Origin: Mycobacterium sp. E183
GTDB lineage: Bacteria > Actinomycetota > Actinomycetes > Mycobacteriales > Mycobacteriaceae
DNA: 63,483 nt
Direction of reading: 5' to 3'
Assembly: GCF_001667735.1 (NCBI RefSeq)
Contig: NZ_LZJN01000084.1
Span: forward strand, 1-63,483
The notes beneath the pieces are model-generated. The model was not told the origin of the DNA, made no database searches, and saw only the letters and a program-made list of their open reading frames with translations. The first letter of the stretch is position 1; the number at the start of each line of letters is the position of its first letter. A program made the translations under genes and the position numbers. Below are positions 39,109 through 51,400 of the stretch, piece after piece.

Positions 39109-40632
39109 TCAACCGATGTCGGTGGCCGCGAGTTCGATCATCATGGCCAGCCGCTTCCTGGCGTCGTCCAAGGGAAGATTGCTGATTTCGGCCATCTTCC
39201 GGAGCCGGTAACGGACGGTGTTCTCGTGCACACCGAGACGCTCACCGGCTTCAACCGGATCGCCCTGGGCCTCTAACCACGCCCGCAGCGTGGCGAGGTA
39301 GTCGGTTCCGTTGGCGCGGTCGTGCCGGCGCAGCTCGGCCACCGGTCCACGGGTCGGGGCCCGGCCGGCGCGGGCCGCGGTGCGCAACCGCTGCAGCAGG
39401 ATGTCATCCCACGATTCGTCGTAGGCGGGCGGCGCGCAGGTGGGCGACGCCTCGTGCAGCGCCAGACATTCGTCGGCCTCCTGCCGGGCCGCGGCGAGCT
39501 CGGCGACGTCGGCCGGCCCGCTGATGCCGGCCAACACGGTCACCCGTTCGGGCAGGGCCGCCGTCAGGGCGGTCACCCAGTCGCGGGCCGCCGTGGCCTG
39601 GTCCGCGGGAAGCAGGGTGTAGACGGTGTTGCCCGCCAGGGCGCTGCGCCCCGGTCGTGACCAACCGAAGCCGGTGGTGGCGCGCTCGAAGGCCAGCAGC
39701 AGGGCCGCGTCGCGTTCGGCGCCCACCGACGCCTGCAGCGCGATCACCCGTAAGCCGCTCTGGGGCAGGCCGAGCCTGCTCGCCGCCGTGGCGGCGTCGG
39801 CGCTGCCCTCGAGCAGCCGGATCACCAGCTCGGATTCGACCTGACGCTCGAGGTCGGCGCTGGCCTGTGACCGCAGCACGTGCATGGCGACGGTGTGCGC
39901 GCCCGCGGCCAAGGCCGTGCGCGCCGGCTCGTCCAGCGGCTCGGAACACGCCACCCAGACCGACCCCATCAGCTCTCGCCCGGAGCGCACCGCCACCACC
40001 ATGCGGCCCGTCAAACCGTATTCGGGATCGCCCTCGACGAAGAGCGGCTCTTCGGCCGCCGCCAGGTGCGCGAACACGCCCCGGGATTCGAACAGCGCGC
40101 GCAGCCGCTCCGGCGTCTGCCGGCTCAGAATCGTCTCGACCCGAGCCGGATCGGGGTCCTGCTGCAGCCGTGAATACGCCAGCACGCGCAGCAACTCGTC
40201 GTGGATGACGACGGCGCTGCCGATCGCATCCGCCAGGCTGTCGGCCAGCGCGAAGAGGTCGGTCGGACCACGGCCGGCCGCGGTCTCGCGGCCCTCCAGC
40301 ACCAGCCCGTAGATGACCGCGGCCAGCTCGCTCCACGGCAGCGTCTCCTCGACCAGCAGCACCGCCCCGACCCCGGTGTCCTCGCCGACCGTCAGCGGCT
40401 CCGCACCCTCGCGCGTCAACACCACCACCGCTCCCGCCGAGTTCGCCCACTCGACGGCTTCGCTCAGAGACTCGGCGCCGATGGCCAGCAGAACGTCACC
40501 GACGACGGCCCGCCCGCCCGACATCTCGTGAATGACCACGCTGCGCAGTTCGGTCGACCGAGGCACCGACGACCAACCCAGCCGGACCCCATGACCACCC
40601 AGCACATTCACCAAGCGGTCCAGAGTGATCAC
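39109..40632 (-). CDS. PucR-family transcriptional regulator
   Basis: The protein has 507 residues. An N-terminal PucR-like domain (MITLDRLVNVLGGHGVRLGW... VVGDVLLAIGAESLSEAVEWANSAGAVVVLTREG) precedes a CdaR-type GGDEF-like region and the C-terminal HTH_30 helix-turn-helix (YLATLRAWLEAQGDPVEAGERLGVHENTVRYRLRKMAEISN). PucR proteins often sense purine or amino-acid catabolites. GTG 40630-40632 has GGGAG 5 nt upstream; TTG 40644 is possible. Its targets are unknown; the GAP and NRPS genes are nearby candidates. Confidence 0.9.
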   Translation of the reverse strand: MITLDRLVNVLGGHGVRLGWSSVPRSTELRSVVIHEMSGGRAVVGDVLLAIGAESLSEAVEWANSAGAVVVLTREGAEPLTVGEDTGVGAVLLVEETLPWSELAAVIYGLVLEGRETAAGRGPTDLFALADSLADAIGSAVVIHDELLRVLAYSRLQQDPDPARVETILSRQTPERLRALFESRGVFAHLAAAEEPLFVEGDPEYGLTGRMVVAVRSGRELMGSVWVACSEPLDEPARTALAAGAHTVAMHVLRSQASADLERQVESELVIRLLEGSADAATAASRLGLPQSGLRVIALQASVGAERDAALLLAFERATTGFGWSRPGRSALAGNTVYTLLPADQATAARDWVTALTAALPERVTVLAGISGPADVAELAAARQEADECLALHEASPTCAPPAYDESWDDILLQRLRTAARAGRAPTRGPVAELRRHDRANGTDYLATLRAWLEAQGDPVEAGERLGVHENTVRYRLRKMAEISNLPLDDARKRLAMMIELAATDIG

Positions 40633-40727
40633 GAGGGCTCCCAACGCCGATTATCGAGACGCTGATGCCTTTGTATCCTCCCGCGGTCGCCGGCCGGATG
40701 TGATTGCCGGGTTTGTCACCCGACAGC

Positions 40728-41510
40728 TCAAAGGATGTGCATGCCCTGGGCCAGCTGCGAGACGCCGACCACCGTGAAGACGGTCACGAGAATCTGCCGG
40801 TGGTAGGCGCGCACCCAGTCGTGCAGCCGCCGCAGCGCGGCTTGGGTCCTTGCCGGCGCGGCGACGTATCCCACCAGGATCACCTCGACGACGGAATACA
40901 TCAGCACGACGAACGCGATCGAGGCGCTGACCTGCGTGGCGACCGCGGCCCTCGAGGCGACGATGATCGCCAGGATGAACAGCACCCCGTCGACCGGAAC
41001 CGACGCCAGGCCGATCACCCACGCGATCCACAGCGACCCCTGCTCCCAGGCGAGGTGGGCGCGGTGGAGCAAACGCCGCGGTCCGGAACCCTCCTCCGGG
41101 GGGACGTCCCCCGCGCGGCTCAGGAATCGCGGCACCGCGATCGGCGCGCCCGCGGGCGTCGGGGTCGCGTCGCTCGATACGCCGGCCTCCGCTCGCCGGC
41201 CCGTCGAAAAGCGCACGGCCATCACCGCCGCGATCGACAGCCCGAGCACGCCGAGGCCGATCTGGATGTGCGGAAGTGTGGAACTGGTGGCCTTCGTGGT
41301 CGAGCCGTGGCCGAACGAGCCGAACGCCGAGGTGAAGTTGAGCAGCATCAGGGGCGCGAGAAGCTCGGGCACACACACGGTGAGGCCGCCCACCCAGTAG
41401 GCGAGCAGGTTCGGCCCGGGCCGCGGTCGGGAGATCATCAGGAGGGCCAGCCCGAGGCGCACGGGATTGAGCGCCGCGAGAATTCCCAACCCCAGCACCG
41501 ACCCCCACAT
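40728..41510 (-). CDS. GAP-family (GPL/sulfolipid-addressing) membrane protein
   Basis: This polytopic membrane protein of 260 residues has about six helices (GSVLGLGILAALNPVRLGLALLMISR, LLAYWVGGLTVCVPELLAPLML, HIQIGLGVLGLSIAAVMAV, SLWIAWVIGLASVPVDGVLFILAII). It belongs to the family of GPL-addressing protein (Gap) and sulfolipid-1-addressing protein (Sap), which help move complex glycolipids or lipopeptides to the mycobacterial surface. In M. smegmatis gap lies by the mbtH-mps1-mps2 lipopeptide synthetase genes; here it is divergent from mbtH-NRPS. This suggests a role in exporting the NRPS product. Confidence 0.85.
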   Translation of the reverse strand: MWGSVLGLGILAALNPVRLGLALLMISRPRPGPNLLAYWVGGLTVCVPELLAPLMLLNFTSAFGSFGHGSTTKATSSTLPHIQIGLGVLGLSIAAVMAVRFSTGRRAEAGVSSDATPTPAGAPIAVPRFLSRAGDVPPEEGSGPRRLLHRAHLAWEQGSLWIAWVIGLASVPVDGVLFILAIIVASRAAVATQVSASIAFVVLMYSVVEVILVGYVAAPARTQAALRRLHDWVRAYHRQILVTVFTVVGVSQLAQGMHIL

Positions 41511-41804
41511 TGGCGCATCTCTACCCGCGGGCCACCGACCCTAAACACCGAACCTCGAGGGATCGTGCCGCCCCGGCGCCGATCCGTAGGATGTGGGTTC
41601 GCCCACCGAATTTCGGCGTGGCGCAACACGTTCAAGCGATGCCCAGGCGCGGGACGATCCGTGAACGGCGGGCCAATCCGCTGTGAACACCACCCGCTCG
41701 TGCACCCGTGAAGTTTGTCACAACACCGGGTTGGTCGCCGGCTTCCGCGACACGCGTGCCGCAACCCGCGGCAGCGAATTCTGTTCGTGCATAGGAAATT
41801 CACA

Positions 41805-41818
41805 GGTTTGACCAAACC
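41805..41818. promoter_or_regulatory. Short palindrome, candidate operator of the lipopeptide locus
   Basis: GGTTTGACCAAACC has perfect 6-bp arms about a 2-nt centre. It lies in the AT-richest part of the divergent gap, where a shared regulator of GAP and mbtH-NRPS would be expected to bind. No regulator is identified. Confidence 0.3.
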
Positions 41819-42101
41819 GGCGGGTGCCGCGCGAGCCGTGGATTACGACGTTGCAAGTCGTGGTGCCAGCACGCTCACGGTTCGCTGGTGCGCGAATGGC
41901 GTTCCGCGTGAAACCACCGATCCAGTTTCGTGGGCTACCGTTGGTGTTGCGGACGGCATCGCGACTCGGGCAGGGGAACCGGCTGGGGCCCGAAACGCAG
42001 CCACGACGGTCTCCTCATGACGGGGATATCCGCAAAGCCCGAAGGCGCTGGCACGGCGCCGGTGGGCAGGACGCCACACTGGTCGAAACCAACGGCCAAT
42101 C

Positions 42102-42144
42102 CAGAAGCGCAGCATCGTTTTCGATGCAGCGTCCAACGCTTCTG
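42102..42144 (+). promoter_or_regulatory. Nested stem-loop in the mbtH leader
   Basis: Outer arms CAGAAGCG (42102-42109) and CGCTTCTG (42137-42144) enclose an inner hairpin GCATCG-TTTT-CGATGC (42112-42127). The ribosome site GAGGAGG (42163-42169) begins 18 nt after it. Such a folded leader may tune transcription or translation of mbtH and the NRPS. Function is inferred. Confidence 0.5.
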
Positions 42145-42176
42145 CACGTCTCAGCTCGGTTCGAGGAGGTTGTCCA

Positions 42177-42398
42177 TTGCAGCCCAATCCTTTCGACGAC
42201 GGCGGGGGCAAATTTTTCGTGCTAGTCAATAATGAGGACCAGCACATCCTGTGGCCGGCCTTCGCCGATGTCCCCGCGGGCTGGAGCGTGGCCTACGGCG
42301 AAGCGGAACGGGCGGCGTGCCTCGACTTCGTCGAACAACACTGGCCCGATAGGCGCCCTAAATCGCTGCGCGAGAGGCTGTCCGCTCCCGGTTTGTGA
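42177..42398 (+). CDS. mbtH: MbtH-like NRPS chaperone
   Basis: This protein of 73 residues binds NRPS adenylation domains and is often needed for their folding or activity. The family signature is complete: NPFDDGGGKFFVLVNNEDQHILWPAFADVPAGWSVAYGEAERAACLDFVEQHWPDRRPKSLRERL, including the conserved N-F-D, S-LWP and two Trp residues. The start is TTG 42177, chosen because GAGGAGG lies 7 nt upstream and MQPNPFDD matches the family N-terminus. It lies 52 nt before the NRPS and is co-transcribed. It is a general MbtH-like partner, not necessarily the mycobactin one. Confidence 0.93.
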   Translation: MQPNPFDDGGGKFFVLVNNEDQHILWPAFADVPAGWSVAYGEAERAACLDFVEQHWPDRRPKSLRERLSAPGL

Positions 42399-42402
42399 TG
42401 TA

Positions 42403-42413
42403 TAGACCGTCTA
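42403..42413 (+). promoter_or_regulatory. Short palindrome between mbtH and the NRPS gene
   Basis: TAGAC-C-GTCTA has 5-bp arms around one base, in the 52-nt gap between mbtH and the NRPS. It could be an operator or simply chance; the NRPS ribosome site (GGGGGGAC) follows. Confidence 0.2.
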
Positions 42414-42450
42414 GGTATGAAAGAGTCGGGAAGGGTTTTGGGGGGACTTA

Positions 42451-45400
42451 GTGGAACGCAGTGACCGGGCACTACCGCTGACGCGAGCGCAGCTGGACAT
42501 CTGGCTCGCTCAGCAAACGGGTCACTTCGATGTCGCGTGGCAACTCGGCGTGCTCGTCCGGATCGAGGGCACGATCGACCGCGGTCTGCTGGAGCAGGCG
42601 ATGCGCCACGTGGTGGGCGAGGCCGAGAGCCTCAGGGCCCGCTTCTTCGAGGCGGACGGGCAGGTCTTTCAGCGGGTGATCGACGACCCGGACGTCGATC
42701 TGGTCTTCGACGACGTGAGCGGGTCCGCCGATCCCGAGGGCGAGGCCCGCGAGCGGGCGTCGGCGATCCAGCGCACGCCGATGCCGCTCACCGGTCCGAT
42801 GATGAACTTCTACCTGTTCCAGACGGCACCCGATGAGTACTACTGGTTCACCTGCTGTCATCACATCGCGATCGACGGAATGGGCATCGCGCTGATCGGC
42901 CGCCGCATCGCGGCCGTCTACTCCGCGCTCGCCTCCGGCACGGCCGTATCTCCGGCCTTCTTCGGTTCGGTGCAAGATCTCGTCAGCGGCGAGTCGGAAT
43001 ACGCGGCATCCGCGGATTACCTTGCCGACGAGGCCTATTGGAACGAGCACCTGCCGACGGGCGCCGAGCCGGACTATCGAATGACCCAGTTCGCCGGCGA
43101 CCGGGACCCATACGCCCCCTCACCGCCTGTCCAGTTGGACTCGTCGGTGCTCGGCGCGATCAAACAACTGTCCAAGTCGCTGGGTGTCCGCCGGTCGTCG
43201 GTCCTCACCGCCGCCTGCGCACTCCTGGTGCGGGGGTTCCGCGCCGACAATTCCGACGAAGTGGTGCTCGACTTCCCGGTCAGCCGCCGGCTGGACCCGG
43301 AGTCGAAGACCCACCCCGGCATGCTCGCCGGGGTGGTGCCGCTGGTCTTGAACGCGTCGCCCCTCCTCACCGCCGCCGAGTTTCTCAAACAGGTCGATAC
43401 GCGGTCGCGGGAGGCGTTGCGGCACCAGCGTTTCCCGGTGCACATGCTCGGTGGCGACGGCGGCTTCCGTGGCGCACCGCAGGCATCCAACCGGGTGGTC
43501 GTGAACTTCGTCCCGGCCCGGATGACCCTCAGCCTCGCCGGTGTGCCGGCGACCGCGACGTACACGACCTTTGGCCCGGTGGGCCACTTCGGGCTGTTCT
43601 TCCTCGGGTTCGGCGATCAGCAATTCCTGAGCACGGTGGGTGTCGGACAGCCCTTCTCGAACTTCGACGTCTCGGACTTGGCGAGCCGGTTGCAGCGGCT
43701 GTTGGTGGCGATGGCGGCCGATCCGGCACGGTCGTTGTCGACGGTGGATGTTCTCGATGAGGCTGAGCGGTCTCGGCTGGATGTGTCTGGTAATCGGGCC
43801 GTTTTGAGCGGGCCGGTGCCGGGTCCGGTGTCGGTGCCCGGGTTGTTTGCCGCGCAGGTCGCCCGCGGGCCGGGGGCGGTGGCGGTCTGCGGTGGTGGGG
43901 TCTCGGTGTCGTACCGGGAGTTGGATGCGGCCTCGAATCGGTTGGCGCGGTATCTGGTTGACCGGGGTGTGGGTCCCGGTTCGGTTGTGGCGCTGCTGTT
44001 TTCGCGGTCGGCCGAGGCGATCGCCGCGATGTTGGCGGTGCTGAAGACCGGGGCGGCGTACCTGCCGATCGATCCGGTCTCCCCGGATTCGCGGATCGGG
44101 TTCCTGCTGGCCGACGCCAAGCCGGTCGCCGCCCTGACCACCGCGGAACTGGCCGGGCGGCTGGCCGGGCATGGGGTGGCGGTCATCGATGTCGATGATG
44201 CGCGCCTCGACGAGCTCCCGGATGCGGCGTTACCCGAGCCCGACGCCGACGGATTGGCGTATCTGATCTACACCTCGGGTACCACGGGTGTGCCCAAAGG
44301 TGTTGGGGTCTCGCATCATAACGTGACGGCGCTGATCGGGTCACTGGATGCGGGGTTGCCGGCGCCCGGGGTGTGGTCGCATGCGCATTCGCTGGCCTTC
44401 GACGTGTCGGTGTGGGAGATCTTCGCCCCGCTGTTGCGCGGGGGCCGGGTGGTGGTGGTCGACGACGACACCGCGCGCGCGCCGGAAGACTTGCACGCCG
44501 TCCTTGTGGCCGAGGGCGTGAGCGTGTTGACCCAGACACCGTCGGCGGTGGCGATGCTCGACCCCACGGGCCTGGACGGGGTGGCGGTGGTGTTGGCCGG
44601 GGAGGCTTGCCCGCCCGAGGTGGTCGATCGGTGGGCGTCGGGACGGGTGCTGGTCAACGCCTATGGGCCGACCGAGACCACGATGTGTGTGGCGATCAGC
44701 GCGCCCCTGCAGGCCGGGTCTGGGGTGGCGCCGATCGGCTCGCCGGTGCCCGGTGCGGCGCTGTTCGTGCTCGATGCCTGGTTGCGCCCGGTGCCCGAGG
44801 GCGTGGTCGGGGAGCTGTATGTGGCCGGATCCGGTTTGGCCACTGGATATCTCGGCCGGGCCGGGCTGACCGGTGCGCGGTTTGTGGCGTGTCCGTTCGG
44901 GGCGCCGGGGCTGCGGATGTACCGGACCGGGGATCTGGCGTGTTGGGGTGGCGATGGGCAGTTGCGCTACCTGGGTCGCGGCGATGAGCAGGTCAAGGTC
45001 CGCGGGTATCGCATCGAGTTGGGTGAGATCCAGGCCGCGTTGAGCGCGTTGGACGGGGTGGGGCAGGCGGTGGTGATCGCGCGTGAGGATCGCCCCGGTG
45101 ACAAGCGTCTGGTCGGTTACATCACGGGCGCGGCCGACCCGGCGCGGCTGCGGGCAGAGCTTTCCGAGCGGTTGCCGGCGTTCATGGTGCCCGCCGCGAT
45201 CGTGGGCCTGCAAGCCCTGCCGCTGACCGCCAATGGCAAGCTGGACATCCGCGCGCTGCCGGCCCCCGAATACGGCGCCGACCGCTACCGCGCCCCGCAG
45301 AACCCGACCGAAGAGATTCTCGCCACCGTCTTCGCCGACGTCCTGGGCCTCGACCGCGTCGGCATCGACGACTCCTTCTTCGAACTCGGGGGCGACAGCA

Positions 45401-48400
45401 TCCTGGCGCTGCAAGTGGTCTCGCGAGCGCGGGCCGCAGGCCTGACGTGCCGCCCGCGGGACGTCTTCGTCGAGCAGACCGTCGCCCGCCTGGCGACCGT
45501 GGCCGGGGTGGCCGACGGCGACACCGCCGCGGCCGACGAGGGCCTCGGACCGGTGCTGGCCACCCCGATCATGCGGTGGCTGCGCGAGATTGGTGGTCCG
45601 ATCGCCGAGTTCAACCAGACGATGGTGCTCCAGGCGCCCGCCGGCGCGACCGAAGCCGACGTCGCGGGAGGGCTGCAGGCCGTCCTCGACCGGCACGCCA
45701 TGCTGCGGCTACGCGTCGAGGGCGACGGCGACGACGGGTGGTCCCTATGGGTGCCCGACGCGGGCGCCGTCGACGCGACCGCGTGCCTGTGGTCGGTGGA
45801 CGTGCTGTCCGATGAGGCCTTGGTGGAGACGCGGTCGAGGCTGAACCCCGCCACCGGGGCGATGCTCAGCGCGGTGTGGGCCGCCCCCACGCGACAGCTC
45901 GCGTTGGTCGTTCACCACCTGGCCATCGACGGGGTGTCGTGGCGAATCCTGTTGGAGGACTTGAACATCGCCTATGCCCAGGGGCGGGGCGGCCAGCCGG
46001 CCGCGTTGCCGGTGGGCGGGACGTCATACGCGCGGTGGGCAACGCTGCTCCGCGAACACGCCCGCCGCCCGGAGGTCGTAGACCAGGCGGGCGCCTGGAA
46101 GCGGATCGCGGCCACACCGTCCGCCTTGCCGGCGGTGCGGCCCGGGGACACCTACGCCACAGCCGGGCATCTGTCGGCGTCGCTGGACGTAGAGGACACC
46201 CGGACGCTGCTCGGGGAGGCGCCGGCGGCATTCCACACCGGCGTGCAAGACATTCTGTTGATCGCGTTCGGGTTGGCGTGCGCGGAGTTCCTGGGCCCCA
46301 ACCTTTCTGCCCGCGGGCCGGTTGGCATCGACGTCGAGGGCCACGGCCGCCACGAGGAAGTCGCGCCCCACGTGGACCTCTCGCGCACGATCGGCTGGTT
46401 CACCACCAAATACCCGGTGTCGCTGACGGTCGGCGGGCCGGCCTGGGCCCAGGTGCGGGCCGGCGACCCGGCGCTGGGAAGCGTGATCAAAGACGCCAAG
46501 GAACAACTCCGCGCTGTGCCGCACCCGCTGACGTGGGGCGTGCTGCGCTACCTCAACGATGACGTCGAGCTGGGCGGCGCCGACCCGACGATCGGGTTCA
46601 ACTACCTCGGCCGCCTCGTCGCCGGAACCGAGCTCTCCGATGGCTTGTGGCGGCTGCACCCCGAGAGCCTGTCCCTGACGGCGGTCGCCGCGGCGATCCC
46701 AATGCCGTTGGCGCACACCGTCGAACTCAACGCCGGCACCATCGACACCGACAGCGGCCCGCAGTTGCACGCCGATTGGACGTGGGCGACGTCGGCCCTC
46801 ACCGAAGGACAGATCGGCCGGCTGAGTCAGCTGTGGTTCGAAGCCTTGTCCGGCATCTGCGCGCACGTGCGGGCCGGGGGCGGCGGTCTGACGCCATCGG
46901 ACATCGCGCCCACCCGGCTGAGCCAATCGCAGATCGACGAACTCGGCCGGCGATACGACCTCGCCGACGTCTTGCCGCTGACCCCACTGCAGCAGGGCCT
47001 GCTCTTCCACTCCAGCACCGCCCACGGCGATGACGACATGTACGCCGTGCAGCTGGATTTCACGCTCACCGGCCCCCTCGACCCCGACCGCCTGCACGAC
47101 GCGGTGCGCACCGTGATCCACCGTCATCCGCATCTGGCCGCCCGGTTTTACGAACGGTTCGACGAGCCGGTGCAGATCATCCCGGCCAATCCCGTTGTGG
47201 CGTGGCGATTTGTCGAGCTCGACACCGACGAGCAGATCGAGCGCCTATGCGCGGCCGAACGCGCCGCCGTCGGGGACCTGGCCGACCAGCCGCCGTTCCG
47301 GGTGGCGTTGATCCGCACCCGGGAAGACCGGCACCGGCTGGTGCTGACCAACCACCACATCGTGCTCGACGGGTGGTCGCTGCCGATCCTGCTGCGCGAG
47401 ATCTTCACCAGCTACTACGGGGAGCGGCTGCCCGCGGCCGCGCCTTATCGCAGCTTCGTCACCTGGCTTGCCGATCGGAACCTCGATGCCGCCCGCGACG
47501 CCTGGGCTCAGACGCTCGCCGACTTCGAGACGCCGACGCTCGTCGGCCCCAAGGACCGGTTGGGGCAAGGGCGGCGCGGCACCCAATCCTTCCGCGTGCC
47601 CGAGGAAACCACCCGCGCCCTCACCGAACTGGCCCGCGCCTGCCACACCACGGTCAGCACCGTGCTCCAGGGCGCCTATGCGCTGCTGCTGACCTCGCTG
47701 ACGGGTCGGCACGACGTCGTCTTCGGCACCCCGCGATCCCGGGTGGGCCAGCTCGAGGTGGCCGGCGCGGAATCGATGGTCGGCTTGCTGATCAACACGG
47801 TGCCGGTGCGGGCGAACATCACCGCGACCACCACCACCGCGGACCTGCTGCGCCAGCTGCAGGACGACCACAACGACACGCTCGAGCATCAACACCTGGC
47901 GCTCAGCGACATTCACCGCGCCACCGGCCACGAGCAACTGTTCGACACCCTCTTCGTCTACGAGAACTACCCGATCGGCGACGGCATGCAGTTGGGCCCC
48001 GACGGGTTGGCCATCGCCGAGTTCACCAACCGCGAGTACAACCACTACCCGCTGACGGTGGAGGCCCTCCCGGGCCGCCAGCTCGGCCTGCACGTCGAGT
48101 TCGACGCGGACGTGTTCGACACCGCGGGCATCGAGGCGCTCGTCGAGCGGTTCCGGCGGGTGCTGGCAGCGATCACCTCCGATCCGACCCGGCGCCTGTC
48201 GTCTATCGACCTGCTGGATCGCGCAGAGCGCGATCTGGTGCTGTCGCGGTTCTCCGGCGCGGGTGTGGCCGCGCCGGTCGGTGTGGCGCCACAGCTGCTC
48301 GCGGGGGCGGTGGCCGCCAACCCGGACGCGCCCGCGGTGGTCGACGGTGCCGGGACGCTGTCCTATGGCGAGCTCGACGAGTGGTCAAACCGGTTGGCCC

Positions 48401-51400
48401 GCAAGCTGATTGAGACTAGCGTTGGTCCGGAACGCGCCGTGGGCGTGGCGATGGATCGCGGTCTGGAGTTGGTGGTCGCGTGGTGGGCCGTGGTCAAGGC
48501 CGGCGGCGTGCATGCGCCGGTGGATCTGGACCATCCCGTCGAGCGCGTCGCCACGGTGCTGGACGCCGCGGGGGCGGTGTGCGTGTTGGCCTGCGGCGCC
48601 GACGACGTGGCCGGTGCCGGCGCGCGCCCGGTGGTCCGGATCGACGAGTTGTCGGGGTACTCCGCGGAAGCGATCGCCGACACCGAGCGGCTCGCGCCGC
48701 TGACGGCGGCCAACACCGCGTACGTGATCTTCACGTCGGGTTCCACCGGCACGCCCAAGGGGGTGGCGGTCAGCCACGCCGGTCTGTTGGGTTGGGCTGC
48801 GGCGGAACGCGATGTGCATGGGCTGCAACCGGACACGCGACTGCTCATGGTGGCCTCGCCGACGTTCGACGCGTCCGTCGGCGAAATGGTGATGGCCGCC
48901 GGGTCGGGCGCGGCGCTGGTGGTGGCGCCGCCGGGGGTCTACGCCGGGGAGCCGCTCACCGCCCTACTGGAAAGCCAGCGGGTCAGCGCGGCGTTCCTGA
49001 CCCCTACGGTGCTGGCATCCCTGGACCCGGCCCGGCTGGACGGGTTCGACACGCTGATGGTCGGTGGAGAGGCCTTTTCGCCGGAGCTGGTGGCCGCGTG
49101 GGCGCCCGGCCGGCGCATGTTCAACGTCTACGGCCCCACCGAGTGCACGATCTGGCTGACCTCCAGCGCGCCGCTGTCGGCGGGCGGACCGATCCGGATC
49201 GGCGCTCCGATTCCGGGCGTGTCCGCTCTGGTGCTCGACGCCTGGCTTAACCCGGCGCCGGTCGGGGTGATGGGGGAGCTGTACCTGATCGGGCCCGCGC
49301 TGGCGCACGGCTACGTGGGTCGGGTGGAGCTGACCGCGGAACGGTTCGTGGCCAATCCCTTTGGCGCGCCCGGGTCACGGATGTACCGCACCGGCGACCT
49401 GGCCCGCTGGACGCCCGAGGGAACCCTGGACTACCTGGGGCGCGCCGACACCCAGATCAAGCTGCGCGGGCAGCGCATCGAACTGGGCGAAATCGAGAAC
49501 ACCCTGCTGGCCTGCCCACAGGTAACCCAGGCCGCCGTCACCGTGCAGGACAGCGCCACCGGCACGCAGCTGGTCGCCTACGTCACCCTCGACCACAACA
49601 CCACGGCCGACGACGACGCCGAGAACGTCCAAGAGTGGCAGCACCTTTACGACGACCTGTACGGCGCCGACGGCGAGTCCGGCTTCGGCATGGATTTCCG
49701 TGGCTGGAACAGCAGCTACACCGGCGACCCGATCCCGCTCGAGGAAATGGTCGAGTGGCGTGCCGCCACGGTGGAACGGATCATGGCGCTGCGACCGCGG
49801 CGAGTGCTCGAGATCGGCGCGGGCTCGGGATTGCTGCTGTCGCAGATCGCCCCGCAGTGCGATCAGTATGTCGCCACGGACTTTTCGGCCGCGGCGATCG
49901 AAAACCTGGCCCGCTCGTTGGAGCAATTGCAGCTCCCGTGGCGCGACCGGGTTCAGCTGCTGACCCAGCCGGCCGCCGTCACGGACGGGCTGCCGCGGGG
50001 CTCTTTCGACACCGTCATCCTCAACTCCGTCGTCCAGTACTTCCCCAACGCGGGATATTTGGCCGGCGTCATCGACGCCGCGATGGAACTGCTCGCGCCG
50101 GGCGGGGCGGTGTTCATCGGTGACGTCCGCAACCACGCCCTGCAGAGCGCATTCCAGACCGGCATCGCGCTGGCCCGTACGGATGCCGGCGCCGGCGACG
50201 CCGCCGAGATCCGCCAGCGCGTCCGGCACGCGATGCTCGGCGAGACCGAATTGCTTTTGGCGCCCGAGTTTTTCACCAGCTGGGTCGGCGGTCACGAATC
50301 CGCGGGTGGGCTGGACATCCGGGTCAAGCGCGGCATGGCCGACAACGAACTGAACCGGTACCGCTACGACGTCACCATCCACAAGGCTCCCGCACCCCTT
50401 CGCTCGGTGGCCGGCGCGCCCGTCTGGGCGTGGGCGCAATGTGCGGGCCTGGACGCGCTGCACGACAGGCTGACGTCGGAGCGGCCCGCCGAGGTCCGCG
50501 TCACCGACATCCCGCACGTGGGGGTGATCGCCGACGTCCGTATCGAATCCGCGCTCGCCGCGGGGCTGCCCATCCCCGAAGCGTTGGCCCAAGCCGGCGC
50601 GATCACCGGCGCCACCGTCGCGGAACGATTGCATCGCCTCGGCGAGTCCGCCGGATATCACGTCGCCGTCACCTGGGGCACCCAACCCGGCACGCTCAGT
50701 GCGGTTTTCACCGACTCCGATGTCCGGCTGACCGACGTCTACCTGCCGCCCGCCCGGGCCCGGCAACGCACCAGCTACGCCAACGACCCGCACGCCAACA
50801 CCAAGATCGCCGCGGTGCGCGAACGGATCAGCGCGTGGCTGCCCGACTACATGGTGCCGTCGCACATCGTGGCGCTCGAGGAATTCCCGCTGACCTCCTC
50901 GGGCAAGCTCGACCGCAAGGCGCTGCCCGCACCCGACTATCAGGACGCCGATCGTTATCGGGCCCCGTCGAATGCGGTCGAGGAGATCCTGGTCGGCATC
51001 TTCGGCCAGGTTCTGGGCCTGGAGCGGGTCGGGGTGGACGACTCGTTCTTCGACCTCGGCGGGGACTCGCTGTCGGCCATGCGCCTGATCGCCGCGGTCA
51101 ACGCCAGCGTGAATTCCGACCTCGGGGTGCGCGCCGTGTTCGACGCGCCCACCGTCGCCGAGCTGGCCCGCCTCACCGGCGGGGAGGCCGCCCGGCTGGA
51201 GCCGCTGGTGGCCGGCGAGCGGCCCGAGCTCATCCCGCTGTCGTTCGCGCAGAGCCGGTTGTGGTTCATCGACCAGTTCCAGGGACCCTCGCCCATCTAC
51301 AACGTCGCGGTCGCGTTGCGGCTGCGCGGACGCGTCGACGCGGACGCGCTGGGCGCGGCGCTGGCCGACGTCGTCGACCGCCACGAAAGCCTGCGGACAC

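Larger units (their letters stand above)
41511..42176. other. Long intergenic region between the GAP gene and mbtH
   Basis: The 666-nt divergent gap is less GC-rich than its surroundings and has no convincing gene. It should hold promoters for both directions. It contains GGTTTG-AC-CAAACC (41805-41818), a perfect 6-2-6 palindrome, and a nested hairpin near mbtH. The open frames on both strands across 41715-42247 have shadow-like composition. Confidence 0.6.

Noticed and set aside
41715..42247. Open frames of 100-134 codons on both strands in the GAP-mbtH gap
   Set aside because: Composition is shadow-like with no ribosome site, and the frames overlap each other on opposite strands and the mbtH leader.
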